Source: a bacterium (GTDB lineage: Bacteria > Myxococcota_A > Bradymonadia > UBA7976 > UBA1532). From it: 64,000 nucleotides of DNA. Each line of letters opens with the position of its first letter. Position 1 is the first letter of the stretch. Positions 1 through 8,930 of the stretch are shown piece by piece. The DNA is taken from assembly GCA_030427205.1 (NCBI GenBank), contig JAUHXC010000009.1, positions 124,001 to 188,000 of the forward strand. The letters run 5' to 3'. Position numbers and translations under genes: made by a program. Below the pieces are notes generated by a model. The model saw only the letters and a program-made list of their open reading frames with translations. It did not search any database and was not told the origin of the DNA.

Positions 1-430
1 GCAGGCGATCAACTGCTTCCGCGAGATGCCGCCCGCCGGCACGGTGCTGTGGGGCTCGCGCACGCTGCGCGGCGCCCAGGCCCTGGTAGACGCGTTCAAG
101 TACATCCCCGTGCGCCGGCTGAGCCTCTACGTCGAGGAGTCGGTCCGCCGCGGGTTGCAGTGGGCGGTCTTCGAAACCAACGACGAGACGCTGTGGGCGA
201 CGATCCGCGCTCGGCTCGACGACTTCATGACCGGGCTGATGCGCCAGGGGGCCTTCCAGGGCTCGACGAAGGCGCAGGCCTTCTTCGTGCGCTGCGGCCT
301 GGGCGAGACCATGACCGCCCAGGACATCGACAACGGCGTCTGCAACGTGCAGATCGGCTTCGCGCCGATCAAGCCGGCCGAGTTCGTCGTGCTCTACTTC
401 GAGCAGATGACCGCCGACAGCCAGGGCTGA
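1..430 (+). CDS. Contractile tail sheath protein, C-terminal part (5' end outside window)
   Basis: The frame is open from the first complete codon at base 2, so the gene begins upstream. The visible 142 residues match the C-terminal domain of tail sheath proteins of phages and extracellular contractile injection systems. Landmarks in order are GTVLWGSRTL, RRLSLYVEESV, QWAVFETNDETLW, DIDNGVCNVQIGFAPIKPAEFV. In this family the C-terminal domain forms the subunit core that interlocks the sheath around the tube. The tail tube gene follows 12 bp downstream on the same strand, the usual sheath-tube order. Phage, tailocin and injection system cannot be told apart from this end alone. Confidence 0.88.
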   Translation, partial: QAINCFREMPPAGTVLWGSRTLRGAQALVDAFKYIPVRRLSLYVEESVRRGLQWAVFETNDETLWATIRARLDDFMTGLMRQGAFQGSTKAQAFFVRCGLGETMTAQDIDNGVCNVQIGFAPIKPAEFVVLYFEQMTADSQG

Positions 431-442
431 GGGGGCTGAACG

Positions 443-997
443 ATGGCTGACTCCGAGGATAGGCCGTTCGCGGTCAACACGTACCGCGTGGACCCGTACA
501 AGAACTTCCGTTTCAAGGTCAAAGACGTCGACGGCGGCGCCTACGTGGCCGGCGTCAGCAAGGTCAGCGGCCTGAAGCGATCGACCCAGGTGGTCGAGTA
601 CCGCGAGGGCGGTGATCCCAGCGCAGTGCACTTCTCGCCGGGGCAGACCAGCTACGAGCCGATCACCCTCGAGCGGGGGGTGACCCACGACAAGGCCTTC
701 GAGCAGTGGGCCAACAAGATCTTCTATCTGCCCAACAGCCAGAAGGACCCGGGCCAGAACACCTCGCTGAAGGATTTTCGCAAGACGATCCGCATCGAGA
801 TGTTCAACGAGGCGGGCCAGATGGTGCTCGCGTGGACGGTCTATCGTTGCTGGGTCTCGGAGTTCAACCGCGTCAGTGATCTCGACGGCGAGGGCAAGGA
901 CGTCGCCATCCAGTCGATCGTCCTGCAGAACGAAGGCTGGATCCGCGACACCTCGGTTCAGGCGCCCACCGAGCCCGCGTTCACCCAGCCGAGCTGA
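443..997 (+). CDS. Tail tube protein (T4 gp19-like / TIGR02241 family)
   Basis: Predicted inner tube subunit of a contractile tail, 184 residues. Features of the gp19-like phage tail region family are seen: NFRFKVKD near the N-terminus, VSGLKRSTQVVEYREGG, the ITLERGVTHDKAFEQW segment, and the IQSIVLQNEGW strand near the C-terminus. Subunits of this fold stack as hexameric rings inside the sheath. The start ATG lies 12 bp after the sheath stop. No baseplate, LysM, spike or AAA gene follows: the next gene is convergent and belongs to purine synthesis. The tail locus therefore ends here and any remaining parts must lie upstream of the window. Confidence 0.88.
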   Translation: MADSEDRPFAVNTYRVDPYKNFRFKVKDVDGGAYVAGVSKVSGLKRSTQVVEYREGGDPSAVHFSPGQTSYEPITLERGVTHDKAFEQWANKIFYLPNSQKDPGQNTSLKDFRKTIRIEMFNEAGQMVLAWTVYRCWVSEFNRVSDLDGEGKDVAIQSIVLQNEGWIRDTSVQAPTEPAFTQPS

Positions 998-1023
998 CGG
1001 CGCCCCGCGTGGCTGCCGTGACG

Positions 1024-2211
1024 TCAGGGGCGGCGCCAGCCGCCGGCGTGCTCGACGAAGTGGAAGAACGCCGCGACCACCAGCGAGTGGGTGATCTGGC
1101 CCCGCGCGATGAGCGCGCGGATCTCGGTCAGCGGGGCGGTCTGCACCGCGATGAACTCGCCGTCGTCGAAGTCGGGCGCCTCGACCCGGCGGGCGCCGAG
1201 GGCCAGGACGGTGCCGCAGCGGTTGTCCTGGATCGCCGGGTTGGGCTCGACGCAGCCGATGTCGAGCCAGCGGTCGGCCACGTAGCCGGTCTCTTCGCGC
1301 AGCTCGCGGGCGCCGGCCTCGACGAAGGTCTCGCCGGGATCGACCATACCGCCGGGGATCTCGACGGTGACCGTGCCGGTGCCGTGGCGGAACTGGCGCA
1401 CGAGCACCACGGCGTCGTCGTCGGTCAGCGCGATCACGTTGACCCAATCGCTCGACCGGATGACCGAGAACGTGCGCGCGGCGCCGCTCTGGGGGTGCGT
1501 CGCGGCGTGGCGCTGCACGGTGAAGATGCGATAGTCACCCGCCTCGCCGACCGGCCCCTTCACCGGCCAGACGACGCCCGGATCATCGGCCCGCGCCGGG
1601 GCGAGCCGGCGGCACTCGGCGGCGACGGCCCGCACGAGCAGGCGGTGCTCGGCGGCGTGCATCGCGGCCTCCAAGTCGGCGAGCGGCGCCGCGGGATCGA
1701 TCGGCACCTCGGCGGTGCCGAGCACCGGGCCCGCGTCGACCTCTTCGACGACCCGGTGCACCATCACCCCGGTCCGAAGGCGCGCCCCGTCCCGGGCCTC
1801 GGCATGGGCCCGCTCGATGGCGCGGGTGCCGGGCAGCTCGCCGGGCAGCGCCGGGTGCAGGTTGAGGACCCGATCGCCGAAGCGGCGCAGGAACCGCGCG
1901 CCGAGCACGCGCATGAAGCCGGCGAGCACGACGAGGTCGGGCGCGTACTCGGCGACCTGCGCGCCCAGCGTCGCGTCGAAGTCGGCCCGCTCGGCGAAGC
2001 GCCGGTGGCTCAGGAACCGCGCCGGGATGTCGGCGCGGCGGGCGCGCTCGAGGCCGAACGCTTTGCGCCGGTTGGAGAAGACGGCGACGACGCGCCCCTC
2101 GATCGCGCCGGCGGCGACGGCGTCGATCAGCGCCTGCAGGTTGGTGCCGCTGCCCGAGACGAGCACGACGATGCGCGGCAGGGCGAGGGCCGCGGTCTTC
2201 GACGGGCTCAC
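1024..2211 (-). CDS. purN: PurN-Nudix fusion: phosphoribosylglycinamide formyltransferase with C-terminal Nudix hydrolase
   Basis: The 395-residue protein joins two enzymes in one uninterrupted frame. Residues 1-205 are GAR transformylase, purine step 3: SGSGTNLQ phosphate loop, catalytic Asn117 and His119 in NLHPALPG, and Asp159 in EEVDAGP. Residues 215-395 are a Nudix domain of the ADP-ribose pyrophosphatase type, with a complete Nudix box at 288-310 (G288, E294, R302-E303, E306-E307, G309) after VEIPGGM. I chose the GTG at 2211 because it overlaps the purD stop (GTGA) and because the sequence above it is purD read in another frame. PurN alone is about 200-210 residues, so the second half is a true extension. 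The Nudix substrate is not known. Confidence 0.93.
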   Translation of the reverse strand: MSPSKTAALALPRIVVLVSGSGTNLQALIDAVAAGAIEGRVVAVFSNRRKAFGLERARRADIPARFLSHRRFAERADFDATLGAQVAEYAPDLVVLAGFMRVLGARFLRRFGDRVLNLHPALPGELPGTRAIERAHAEARDGARLRTGVMVHRVVEEVDAGPVLGTAEVPIDPAAPLADLEAAMHAAEHRLLVRAVAAECRRLAPARADDPGVVWPVKGPVGEAGDYRIFTVQRHAATHPQSGAARTFSVIRSSDWVNVIALTDDDAVVLVRQFRHGTGTVTVEIPGGMVDPGETFVEAGARELREETGYVADRWLDIGCVEPNPAIQDNRCGTVLALGARRVEAPDFDDGEFIAVQTAPLTEIRALIARGQITHSLVVAAFFHFVEHAGGWRRP

Positions 2212-3512
2212 GCGGTGCTCCCGGCCATCAGGCCGACGCGGCCGATGTCGGTGCGGTGGTGGGCGCCCTCGAATCGGATGCGCCCGACGCCGGCGTAGGC
2301 CCGCTGCAGCGCCTGCTTCAGATCGGCGCCGCGCCCGGTGACCGCCAGGACCCGCCCGCCGCTGGTCTGCCAGCCGTCGTCGACCCGTCGCGTGCCGGCG
2401 TGATAGACCGTCGCGCCGTCGAGCGCGTCGGCGCCCGGGATGCCGTCGATCGTCATGCCTCTGACGTATGTCTGGGGGTAGCCCCCCGACGCGAGCACCA
2501 CAGTGGCCGCTGCGTCCTTCGAGACCGTCAGCCGCGTGTCGATCAGGGCGCCGTCGATACACGCCTCGATGGCGTCGAGCACGTCGCTGTCGATCAGCGG
2601 CAGCACCACCTGGGTCTCCGGGTCGCCGAAGCGGCAGTTGAACTCGAGCACCCGCGGGCCATCGGCGGTCAGCATCAGCCCGGCGTAGAGCACGCCGCGA
2701 TAGGGCACGCCCTCAGCGGCCATCCCGTCGACCGTCTTCTGCATGACGTCGCGCTCGATGGCGTCGAGCGCGGCGCCGCTCAGCGCGGGCGTCGGAGCGA
2801 AGGCGCCCATGCCGCCCGTATTGAGCCCCATGTCGCCGTCGAGCGCCCGCTTGTGGTCCCGGGCCGGCGGCAGGCTCAGGGCGACCCGGCCGTCGCACAG
2901 GGCCATCAACGAGACCTCCTCGCCGACCAGCCGCTCTTCGACGATGACCTCGGCCCCCGCGTCGCCGAACGCGCCGCCCTCGATCATCGACCGCACCGCC
3001 GCCTCGGCCGCGCCGCGGGTCTCGGGCAGGATGACGCCCTTGCCGGCGGCGAGGCCCGAGGCCTTGACCACGACGGGGAAGGGGGCGGCGTCGATCCAGG
3101 CCAGCGCCGGCTCGACGGCGGTGAAGGTGCCGCTGCGCGCGGTGGGGATGCCGTGGCGCTGCATGAAGGCCTTGGCGAAGGCCTTCGACCCCTCCAGCTG
3201 CGCCGCCGCCGCGCTCGGGCCGAAGCAGCGCAGGCCGGCGGCGGCCCAGCGATCGACGATGCCGGCCACCAGCGGCGCCTCGGGGCCGACGACCGTCAGG
3301 CCGATGGCGCGTGAGCGGGCGAAGGCGAGCAGGCCGTCGAGGTCGTCGGCGGCGAGCGGCACGTTGCAGACCCGGCCCTCGAGATCGCCGTCGGTGCCGC
3401 CGTTGCCGGGCGCGACGTGCACCCGGCCGACCCGATGCGAGCGGCAGAGCGCGCGGGCGAGGGCGTGCTCGCGACCGCCGCCGCCGATGAGCAGGATGTC
3501 GGTCTGGTGCAT
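2208..3512 (-). CDS. purD: Phosphoribosylamine--glycine ligase (GAR synthetase)
   Basis: Purine step 2: ATP-dependent ligation of glycine to phosphoribosylamine. The 434-residue length is normal. The N-terminal domain opens with ILLIGGGGREHALA. The ATP-grasp part shows VVKASGLAAGKGV, and VLEFNCRFGDPETQ near residue 290 holds the metal-binding Glu and Asn. The C-terminal domain carries DAAATVVLASGGYP. The ATG has AGGAG about 6 bp upstream. It is first in the leftward arm and its stop overlaps the purN-Nudix start by 4 bp, so the two are very likely co-translated. It diverges from purQ across 244 bp. Confidence 0.97.
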   Translation of the reverse strand: MHQTDILLIGGGGREHALARALCRSHRVGRVHVAPGNGGTDGDLEGRVCNVPLAADDLDGLLAFARSRAIGLTVVGPEAPLVAGIVDRWAAAGLRCFGPSAAAAQLEGSKAFAKAFMQRHGIPTARSGTFTAVEPALAWIDAAPFPVVVKASGLAAGKGVILPETRGAAEAAVRSMIEGGAFGDAGAEVIVEERLVGEEVSLMALCDGRVALSLPPARDHKRALDGDMGLNTGGMGAFAPTPALSGAALDAIERDVMQKTVDGMAAEGVPYRGVLYAGLMLTADGPRVLEFNCRFGDPETQVVLPLIDSDVLDAIEACIDGALIDTRLTVSKDAAATVVLASGGYPQTYVRGMTIDGIPGADALDGATVYHAGTRRVDDGWQTSGGRVLAVTGRGADLKQALQRAYAGVGRIRFEGAHHRTDIGRVGLMAGSTA

Positions 3513-3756
3513 CTCGTCTCCTTGGATCGGGGTCGCCGGTGACGGCGCGCGGGAGAGGCTGGCCGCGGAATACAGCGCCTCGGGGGGCCGTGTAAACCCG
3601 ATCGACGGGCCGCCGGACGAACCGCAGGCGTGGCCGCGATCACTGCGCTCTGCGTCATCAGAATGTCACCGAGCGTGCGCGAGACCGCCATCCGACCGGC
3701 GTAGATCGCCCTCCTCGTCGACGGCACACGCTGGCGAGCATCGAGGAGCAAAGTCC
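3513..3756. promoter_or_regulatory. Divergent purD / purQ control region
   Basis: This 244-bp spacer separates the leftward purD-purN arm from the rightward purQ arm, so both promoters should lie here. RBS-like sequences sit at both ends: AGGAG before purD and GAGGAG (3743-3748) before purQ. I see no PurR-box-like palindrome and no recognisable purine or PRPP riboswitch. Exact promoters cannot be assigned by eye. Confidence 0.5.
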
Positions 3757-4563
3757 GTGACCCGGCCACCGATCCTCATCCTCCACGCCCCCGGAACCAA
3801 CCGCGACCACGAGGCGGCCGAGGCCATCACGGCCGTCGGCGGGGCCCCCGAGATCGTGCCCGTGCACGCGCTCGTCGAGGGTCAGCGCGCGCTGGCCGAC
3901 TACCGCATGCTGGTGGTGCCCGGCGGGTTCTCCTACGGCGACGATCTCGGCGCGGGGCGCGCCTGGGCCCTGGCGCTGCGCCAGCGGCTGCGTGAACCCA
4001 TCGAGCGGTTCGTGCAGGCCGGCAAGCCGGTGCTCGGCATCTGCAACGGCTTCCAGGTGCTGCTCAAGGCGGGCCTGCTGCCCGGCCCCGACGACCACCC
4101 GAAGGCGGTGTGGAGCGAGCGCCCCCCCGCGACGCTGACCCACAACGCGTCGGGGCGCTTCGAGTGCCGCTGGGTGACCCTGGCGCCCGACCCGAAGAGC
4201 CCGTGCATCTTCACCCGCGACCTCGACGGCCCAATCGCTTGTCCGGTGGCCCACGGCGAGGGGCGCTTCGTGGCCCGCGACGCTGCGACGCTCGACCGCC
4301 TCGAGGCGGGCGGGCAGATCGGGCTGCGCTATGTGGATCCGGCGGGTGCCGATCCGGCGGGCGCCGATGCGGTGAGCTATCCCCACAACCCCAACGGCTC
4401 GCAGCGCGGTATCGCCGCCCTGTGCAGCCCGTCGGGCACGGTGATGGGGCTGATGCCGCACCCCGAAGACCACCTGCGGGCGACCCAGCGGCCGCGGATG
4501 GCGCGGGGCGGGCTCGGCGCCCGGTTGTTCGCCGCCGGGGTGCGCCACGCGGCGCAGATGTAG
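3757..4563 (+). CDS. purQ: Phosphoribosylformylglycinamidine synthase glutaminase subunit
   Basis: Purine step 4: hydrolyses glutamine and passes ammonia to PurL. Class I amidotransferase of 268 residues, with nucleophile Cys96 in GICNGFQ and His235/Glu237 in MPHPED. The N-terminus ILILHAPGTNRDHE and VVPGGFSYGDDLGAGR fit the family. The GTG start is set by GAGGAG 8 bp upstream; the frame stays open well before it but that stretch is antisense to purD. A perfect 15-bp duplication (4336-4365, DPAGA twice) lies in a variable segment. PurL here has no glutaminase domain, so a separate PurQ is required. Confidence 0.95.
   Translation: MTRPPILILHAPGTNRDHEAAEAITAVGGAPEIVPVHALVEGQRALADYRMLVVPGGFSYGDDLGAGRAWALALRQRLREPIERFVQAGKPVLGICNGFQVLLKAGLLPGPDDHPKAVWSERPPATLTHNASGRFECRWVTLAPDPKSPCIFTRDLDGPIACPVAHGEGRFVARDAATLDRLEAGGQIGLRYVDPAGADPAGADAVSYPHNPNGSQRGIAALCSPSGTVMGLMPHPEDHLRATQRPRMARGGLGARLFAAGVRHAAQM
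4336..4365 (+). repeat. 15-bp tandem duplication inside purQ
   Basis: Two 15-bp units (GATCCGGCGGGTGCC, then the same with one C for T) encode DPAGA twice without breaking the frame, in a loop before the conserved NPNGS segment. Confidence 0.9.
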
Positions 4564-4570
4564 CGCAGAA

Positions 4571-4591
4571 CGCGGCCGCCCTCCGGCCGCG
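4571..4591 (+). other. Perfect hairpin in the purQ-purA spacer
   Basis: CGCGGCCG (4571-4578), loop CCCTC, CGGCCGCG (4584-4591): an 8-bp GC-only stem starting 8 bp after the purQ stop. No T-run follows, so it does not look like a full intrinsic terminator. It may attenuate transcription or stabilise the purQ end of the transcript. Confidence 0.45.
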
Positions 4592-4653
4592 CGCCGGGCG
4601 GCAGCCGAGACGACAACTCGGCGGGTGCGCCCGCCCGATCAGGAGTTCCCAAC

Positions 4654-5946
4654 ATGCCGGTCACCGCAGTCGTCGGCGCCCAGTGGGGCGACGAAGGCAA
4701 AGGACGGGTCGTCGACTACCTCGCCCAGCGCGCCGATCTGGTCGTGCGCTTCCAGGGCGGGGACAACGCCGGCCACACCGTGGTCAACAGCGTCGGCGAG
4801 TTCGCGCTGCACATGATCCCGTCGGGGGTCTTCAACCCCGAGACCACCTGCGTCGTCGGGGCGGGCACGGTGGTCAACCCGGCCAACCTGCTCGACGAGA
4901 TGCAGACCCTGCACGACGCCGGGCTGGCGCTGGACAACCTCTTCCTGGCGCGACGGGCGCATGTGGTGCTGCCGCAGCATCCGCAGCTCGATGCCTTGGC
5001 CGAGGCGGCGCGCAGCGGCGACGACAAGATCGGCACCACCAAGCGCGGCATCGGCCCGGCCTACGCCGACAAGGCGGCGCGCATCGGTATCCGGCTGGGC
5101 GATCTGACCCGGCCCGCCTGGCTCGAGCGGCGGCTGCGGCAGACGCTGCCCGCCCGCAACCGGGCGCTCGCCGAGTTCGGCGCCCCGCCGATCGACGCCG
5201 ACGCCCTCGTCGCGCAGTGTCTGGCCTGGGGTGAGGCGCTGCGCGGGCGCATCGTCGATACCGTGCCGCTGCTGCGCGACGCGGTGCGCGATCGCAAGCG
5301 GGTCTTGCTCGAAGGCCAGCTGGGGGTCATGCGCGACCTCGACTGGGGCATCTATCCCTTCGTGACGTCGTCCAACCCGGCGGCGGGCGGGGCCTACAGC
5401 GGCGCTGGGCTGCCGCCGCGCGCCATCGATACGGTGCTGGGCGTGGTCAAGGCCTACAGCACCGCCGTCGGCGGCGGGCCTTTCCCGTGCGAGCTGACCG
5501 ACGCCGCCGGCGAGCAGCTGCGGGCGGTGGGCAAGGAGTACGGCGCCACCACCGGCCGCCCGCGGCGCTGCGGCTGGTTCGACGGGGTCTCGATCAGCTA
5601 CGCCGCGTGGCTCAACGGCTTCACCGCGCTGGCGGTGACCAAGCTCGACGTGCTCGACGGCTTCGAAGAGATCAAGCTGTGCACCGGCTATCGGCTGGGC
5701 GGCGAGGTCATCGACCGCCTGCCCGACACCGCCGATCTGGCCCACGTCGAGCCGATCTACGAGACGTGGCCCGGCTGGATGACCTCGACCCGCGACGCGC
5801 GCACCTGGCACGAGCTGCCCAAGGCGGCCCGCAGCTACCTGCACCGCATCGCCGAGCTGGCCGACGCGCCGATCCGCTATGTCTCGGTGGGCCCCGGCCG
5901 CAGCGAGCTGGTGGTGCTCGATACCTACGAGGTCAGCGGCCGATGA
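4654..5946 (+). CDS. purA: Adenylosuccinate synthetase
   Basis: First step from IMP to AMP: GTP-dependent formation of adenylosuccinate. The 430-residue length is normal. The P-loop-like GDEGKG spans 12-17, giving catalytic Asp13, and [10 protein letters not shown] gives catalytic His41, the same numbers as in the E. coli enzyme. [16 protein letters not shown], the [10 protein letters not shown] region, [10 protein letters not shown] and the late LTVTKLD-like [10 protein letters not shown] are all visible. AGGAG (4641-4645) precedes the ATG. The stop overlaps the purB start (ATGA). It is unusual for purA to sit inside the IMP-forming gene set. Confidence 0.97.
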   Translation: MPVTAVVGAQWGDEGKGRVVDYLAQRADLVVRFQGGDNAGHTVVNSVGEFALHMIPSGVFNPETTCVVGAGTVVNPANLLDEMQTLHDAGLALDNLFLARRAHVVLPQHPQLDALAEAARSGDDKIGTTKRGIGPAYADKAARIGIRLGDLTRPAWLERRLRQTLPARNRALAEFGAPPIDADALVAQCLAWGEALRGRIVDTVPLLRDAVRDRKRVLLEGQLGVMRDLDWGIYPFVTSSNPAAGGAYSGAGLPPRAIDTVLGVVKAYSTAVGGGPFPCELTDAAGEQLRAVGKEYGATTGRPRRCGWFDGVSISYAAWLNGFTALAVTKLDVLDGFEEIKLCTGYRLGGEVIDRLPDTADLAHVEPIYETWPGWMTSTRDARTWHELPKAARSYLHRIAELADAPIRYVSVGPGRSELVVLDTYEVSGR

Positions 5947-7385
5947 GCTTCGACCACGAGACGTTCCTCTCGCCGTTCACCTGGCGCTACGGCTCGCCGG
6001 AGATGCGCGCCATCTGGAGCCTGGCCCACCAGCGGCGGCTCTGGCGGCGCATCTGGGTCGCCCTGGCCGACGCCCAGCGCGCGGCGGGGCTGGTATCGCA
6101 GGCCCAGGTGGACGATCTGCGGGCCCACGCCGCCGACATCGACATCGAGCGGGCGCAAGCCATCGAGAAAGACATCCGCCACGATCTGATGGCCGAGGTG
6201 AAGACCTTCGCCGGCCAGTGCCCGATCGGCGGCGGCATCATCCACCTCGGCGCCACCTCGATGGACGTGCAGGACAACGCCGACGCGCTGCGGCTGCGAG
6301 ACGCCCTCGACCTGCTGCTGCCGCGCCTGGATCGGCTCATCGGCCGCCTCGCCGAGCAGATCGAGACCTGGGCCGACGCGCCGACCATGGGCTTCACCCA
6401 CCTGCAGCCCGCCGAGCCGACGACGACCGGCTATCGGCTGGCCCAGACCGGTCAGGATCTGCTCGACGACCGCCGCGCGCTGCGTCGCTGCCGGGCCGAG
6501 CTCAAGGGCAAGGGCTTCAAGGGCGCCACCGGGACGTCGGCCAGCTATACCCAGCTCTTGGAAGGCACCGGCCAGACCGCCGCCGATCTGGAGGCTCACG
6601 TCATGGGCGCGCTGGGCCTCGACGCCCACGACTGCGCGACCCAGGTCGCCCCGCGCAAGCAGGAGTACGCGCTGCTCTCGGCGCTCGCCGGGCTGGGGCA
6701 GACGCTCTACAAGTTCGCCTTCGACCTGCGGCTCCTCCAGGCGCCGACCATCGGTGAGTGGGCCGAGCCCTTCGGCGAGAAGCAGGTCGGCTCGAGCGCG
6801 ATGCCCTTCAAGCGCAACCCGATCGACGCCGAGAACGTCGACAGCCTCGCCCGCCACCTCGCCGCGCTGCCGCGGGTCGCCTGGGACAACGCGGCCCATA
6901 CGCTGCTCGAGCGCACGCTGGACGACTCGGCCAACCGGCGCACCGTGCTCGCCGAGGCGTGCCTCATCGCCGACGAGATTTTGCGGCGCGGGCATAAGCT
7001 GGTCGACGGGCTGCGTATCGACGCCGACGCGTCGGCCCGGTTGATGGCCACCTACGGCCCGTTCGCCGCCACCGAGCGATTGCTGATGGAGGCCGTCAAG
7101 CGCGGCGGTGATCGGCAGCAGCTGCACGAAGTCATCCGCGCGCACGCGCTGGCGGCGTGGGCCGCGCTCAATTCGGGCGCCGAGAACCCGCTCGTCGAGC
7201 GATTGGTGGGTGATGATGTCTTCCGAAAGCTGATGCCATCGGATGCCATCCGCGAATGCCTCGACGCCCGGGATTACGTGGGCGACGCGCCCGTGCGCGC
7301 CCGCCGCATGGCGCTGCGCATGCGATCCACCCTGCACGAGACCACCGAGACCACGAACCCGCAGACCGAAGGAGAGACCCGATGA
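5943..7385 (+). CDS. purB: Adenylosuccinate lyase
   Basis: Acts twice: it cleaves SAICAR to AICAR (step 8) and adenylosuccinate to AMP. The 480 residues carry the fumarase/ASL signature [10 protein letters not shown] at 284-293 and [12 protein letters not shown] near residue 100. The ATG at 5943 overlaps the purA stop; the frame is open further upstream only inside purA. The ribosome site of the next gene (GGAGAGACCCG) is read as the last residues of this one, giving the acidic tail ending GETR. The ATGA overlap with purC-purE implies coupled translation. The 3' end carries two adjacent GATGCCATC nonamers. Confidence 0.96.
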   Translation: MSFDHETFLSPFTWRYGSPEMRAIWSLAHQRRLWRRIWVALADAQRAAGLVSQAQVDDLRAHAADIDIERAQAIEKDIRHDLMAEVKTFAGQCPIGGGIIHLGATSMDVQDNADALRLRDALDLLLPRLDRLIGRLAEQIETWADAPTMGFTHLQPAEPTTTGYRLAQTGQDLLDDRRALRRCRAELKGKGFKGATGTSASYTQLLEGTGQTAADLEAHVMGALGLDAHDCATQVAPRKQEYALLSALAGLGQTLYKFAFDLRLLQAPTIGEWAEPFGEKQVGSSAMPFKRNPIDAENVDSLARHLAALPRVAWDNAAHTLLERTLDDSANRRTVLAEACLIADEILRRGHKLVDGLRIDADASARLMATYGPFAATERLLMEAVKRGGDRQQLHEVIRAHALAAWAALNSGAENPLVERLVGDDVFRKLMPSDAIRECLDARDYVGDAPVRARRMALRMRSTLHETTETTNPQTEGETR

Positions 7386-8857
7386 GCAACCCCATCATCG
7401 ACAACGCCCTGCCGCACGCCCTGCAGACCGTGGCCGTCGACGGCCTCGGCCCGCGCCACGAGGGCAAGGTCCGCGACATGTACGTCGTCGGCGATCACCG
7501 CGTGCTGGTGACCACCGACCGCGTCAGCGCCTTCGACCGGGTGCTTGGCACCATCCCGTTCAAGGGCCAGGTGCTGACCCAGCTGAGCGCGTGGTGGTTC
7601 GAGGCGCTCGCCGACGTCGTCGGGCATCACATGGTCGACGTGGTCGATCCCAACGTGATGATCACCCGTGAGGCCCAGCCGCTGCCGGTCGAGGTCATCG
7701 TGCGCGGCTACATCACCGGCTCGACCTCGACCTCGCTGTGGACGCTGTACGACCAGGGCGTCGAGCGGCCCTATGGCCTCGAGCTGCCCAAGGGCCTGCG
7801 CAAGAACGACAAGCTGCCCGCGCCGGTCATCACCCCGACCACCAAGGCCGAGAAGGGCCAGCACGACGAGCGGCTGACCGCCGCCGAGGTCGTCGAGCGC
7901 GGTCTGGTCGAGCCGGGCCTGTGGAAGCAGGTCTGCGACGCCGCCATCGCCATCTTCCAGCGGGGCCAGGCCGTCGCCGAGAAGGCCGGGCTCATCCTGG
8001 TCGATACCAAGTACGAGTTCGGCCTGATCGACGGCCGGCTGTGCCTCATCGACGAGGTGCACACCCCCGACTCGAGCCGCTACTGGGTCGCCGAGAGCTA
8101 CGCCGCCGCCATGGCCGAGGGCCGCGCGCCGCAGCAGTTCGACAAGGAACACCTGCGCCTGTGGCTCAAGGCCCAGGGCTACGGCGGCGACGGCACCCCG
8201 CCGGCGCTGACCGACGCCATCCGGGCCGAGGTCTCGCAGCGCTACATCACGCTCTTCGAGAAGCTGACCGGCCAGCGCTTCGCCTACGGGGCCCAGCCGG
8301 CCCGCGCCCGGGTCGAGCACGCCCTCGCCGGCGGCATCGACGGGATGATCGAGGGCGATCGGCCGCTGGTGCCCATCATCATGGGCTCGGCCAGCGATCG
8401 GAAGCACGGCGAAGCCATCGCCGGCGCCCTCGCCGAGCTGGGCATCGACAGCGAGATCCGCGTCGCCTCGGCCCACAAGGTCGCGGTGCGCTGCCTGGAG
8501 ATCCTGAGCGCCTACGAGGCCGACCCGCGGCCGAAGGTCTACGTGACCATCGCCGGCCGCTCGAACGCGTTGTCGGGTCTGGTCGACGGCCACGTCGCCG
8601 CGCCGGTCATCGCCTGCCCGCCGACGTCGAGCAGCTTCGGCGGCGCCGACATCTTCAGCTCGCTGCGCATGCCCTCGGGCGTCGCGCCGGCGGTGGTGCT
8701 CGACCCGGGCAACGCCGCGCTGCTCGCCGCGAAGATCCTCGGCGTGGGTGACCGGCGCACGGCCGATCGGGTCCGCACGAGCCAGCGCATGAAGCAGGAG
8801 ACGCTCTACGCCGCCGACGCGCAGTTCGTCGCCGAGAAGGCCGAAGCCGGCCGCTGA
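7382..8857 (+). CDS. purCE: Bifunctional PurC-PurE: SAICAR synthetase fused to class II AIR carboxylase
   Basis: The 491-residue fusion catalyses purine steps 6 and 7. Residues 1-320 are SAICAR synthetase of the long yeast ADE1-like form: GKVRDMY, TTDRVSAFD, VRGYITGS, and LVDTKYEFG followed by IDEVHTPDSSRYW. Residues about 330-480 are PurE, opening with MGSASDRKHGE (from 334). The PurE part has AGRSN (391-395) and SSLRMPSG (426-433), as in class II PurE of animal PAICS, rather than the class I AGGAAHLPG pattern. Class II uses CO2 directly and needs no PurK, and no purK is seen here. Domain order matches PAICS. It overlaps purB by 4 bp. Confidence 0.95.
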   Translation: MSNPIIDNALPHALQTVAVDGLGPRHEGKVRDMYVVGDHRVLVTTDRVSAFDRVLGTIPFKGQVLTQLSAWWFEALADVVGHHMVDVVDPNVMITREAQPLPVEVIVRGYITGSTSTSLWTLYDQGVERPYGLELPKGLRKNDKLPAPVITPTTKAEKGQHDERLTAAEVVERGLVEPGLWKQVCDAAIAIFQRGQAVAEKAGLILVDTKYEFGLIDGRLCLIDEVHTPDSSRYWVAESYAAAMAEGRAPQQFDKEHLRLWLKAQGYGGDGTPPALTDAIRAEVSQRYITLFEKLTGQRFAYGAQPARARVEHALAGGIDGMIEGDRPLVPIIMGSASDRKHGEAIAGALAELGIDSEIRVASAHKVAVRCLEILSAYEADPRPKVYVTIAGRSNALSGLVDGHVAAPVIACPPTSSSFGGADIFSSLRMPSGVAPAVVLDPGNAALLAAKILGVGDRRTADRVRTSQRMKQETLYAADAQFVAEKAEAGR

Positions 8858-8930
8858 GCCTTCGGCGGCAGATGCGCACAGCCCGGCAATCGAGACCGAT
8901 CGGCCGCACGGGGCCGGATCGAGGTGACAG

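Noticed and set aside
1..997. A prophage
   Set aside because: Only sheath and tube are visible, with no capsid, terminase, integrase or lysis gene. A contractile injection system or tailocin is equally possible.
1009..2298. A 429-codon plus-strand frame opposite purN-Nudix
   Set aside because: Shadow of a verified enzyme with catalytic residues on the other strand.
4571..4591. Intrinsic terminator between purQ and purA
   Set aside because: The stem is perfect but no T-run follows, and purA appears to be in the same transcript.
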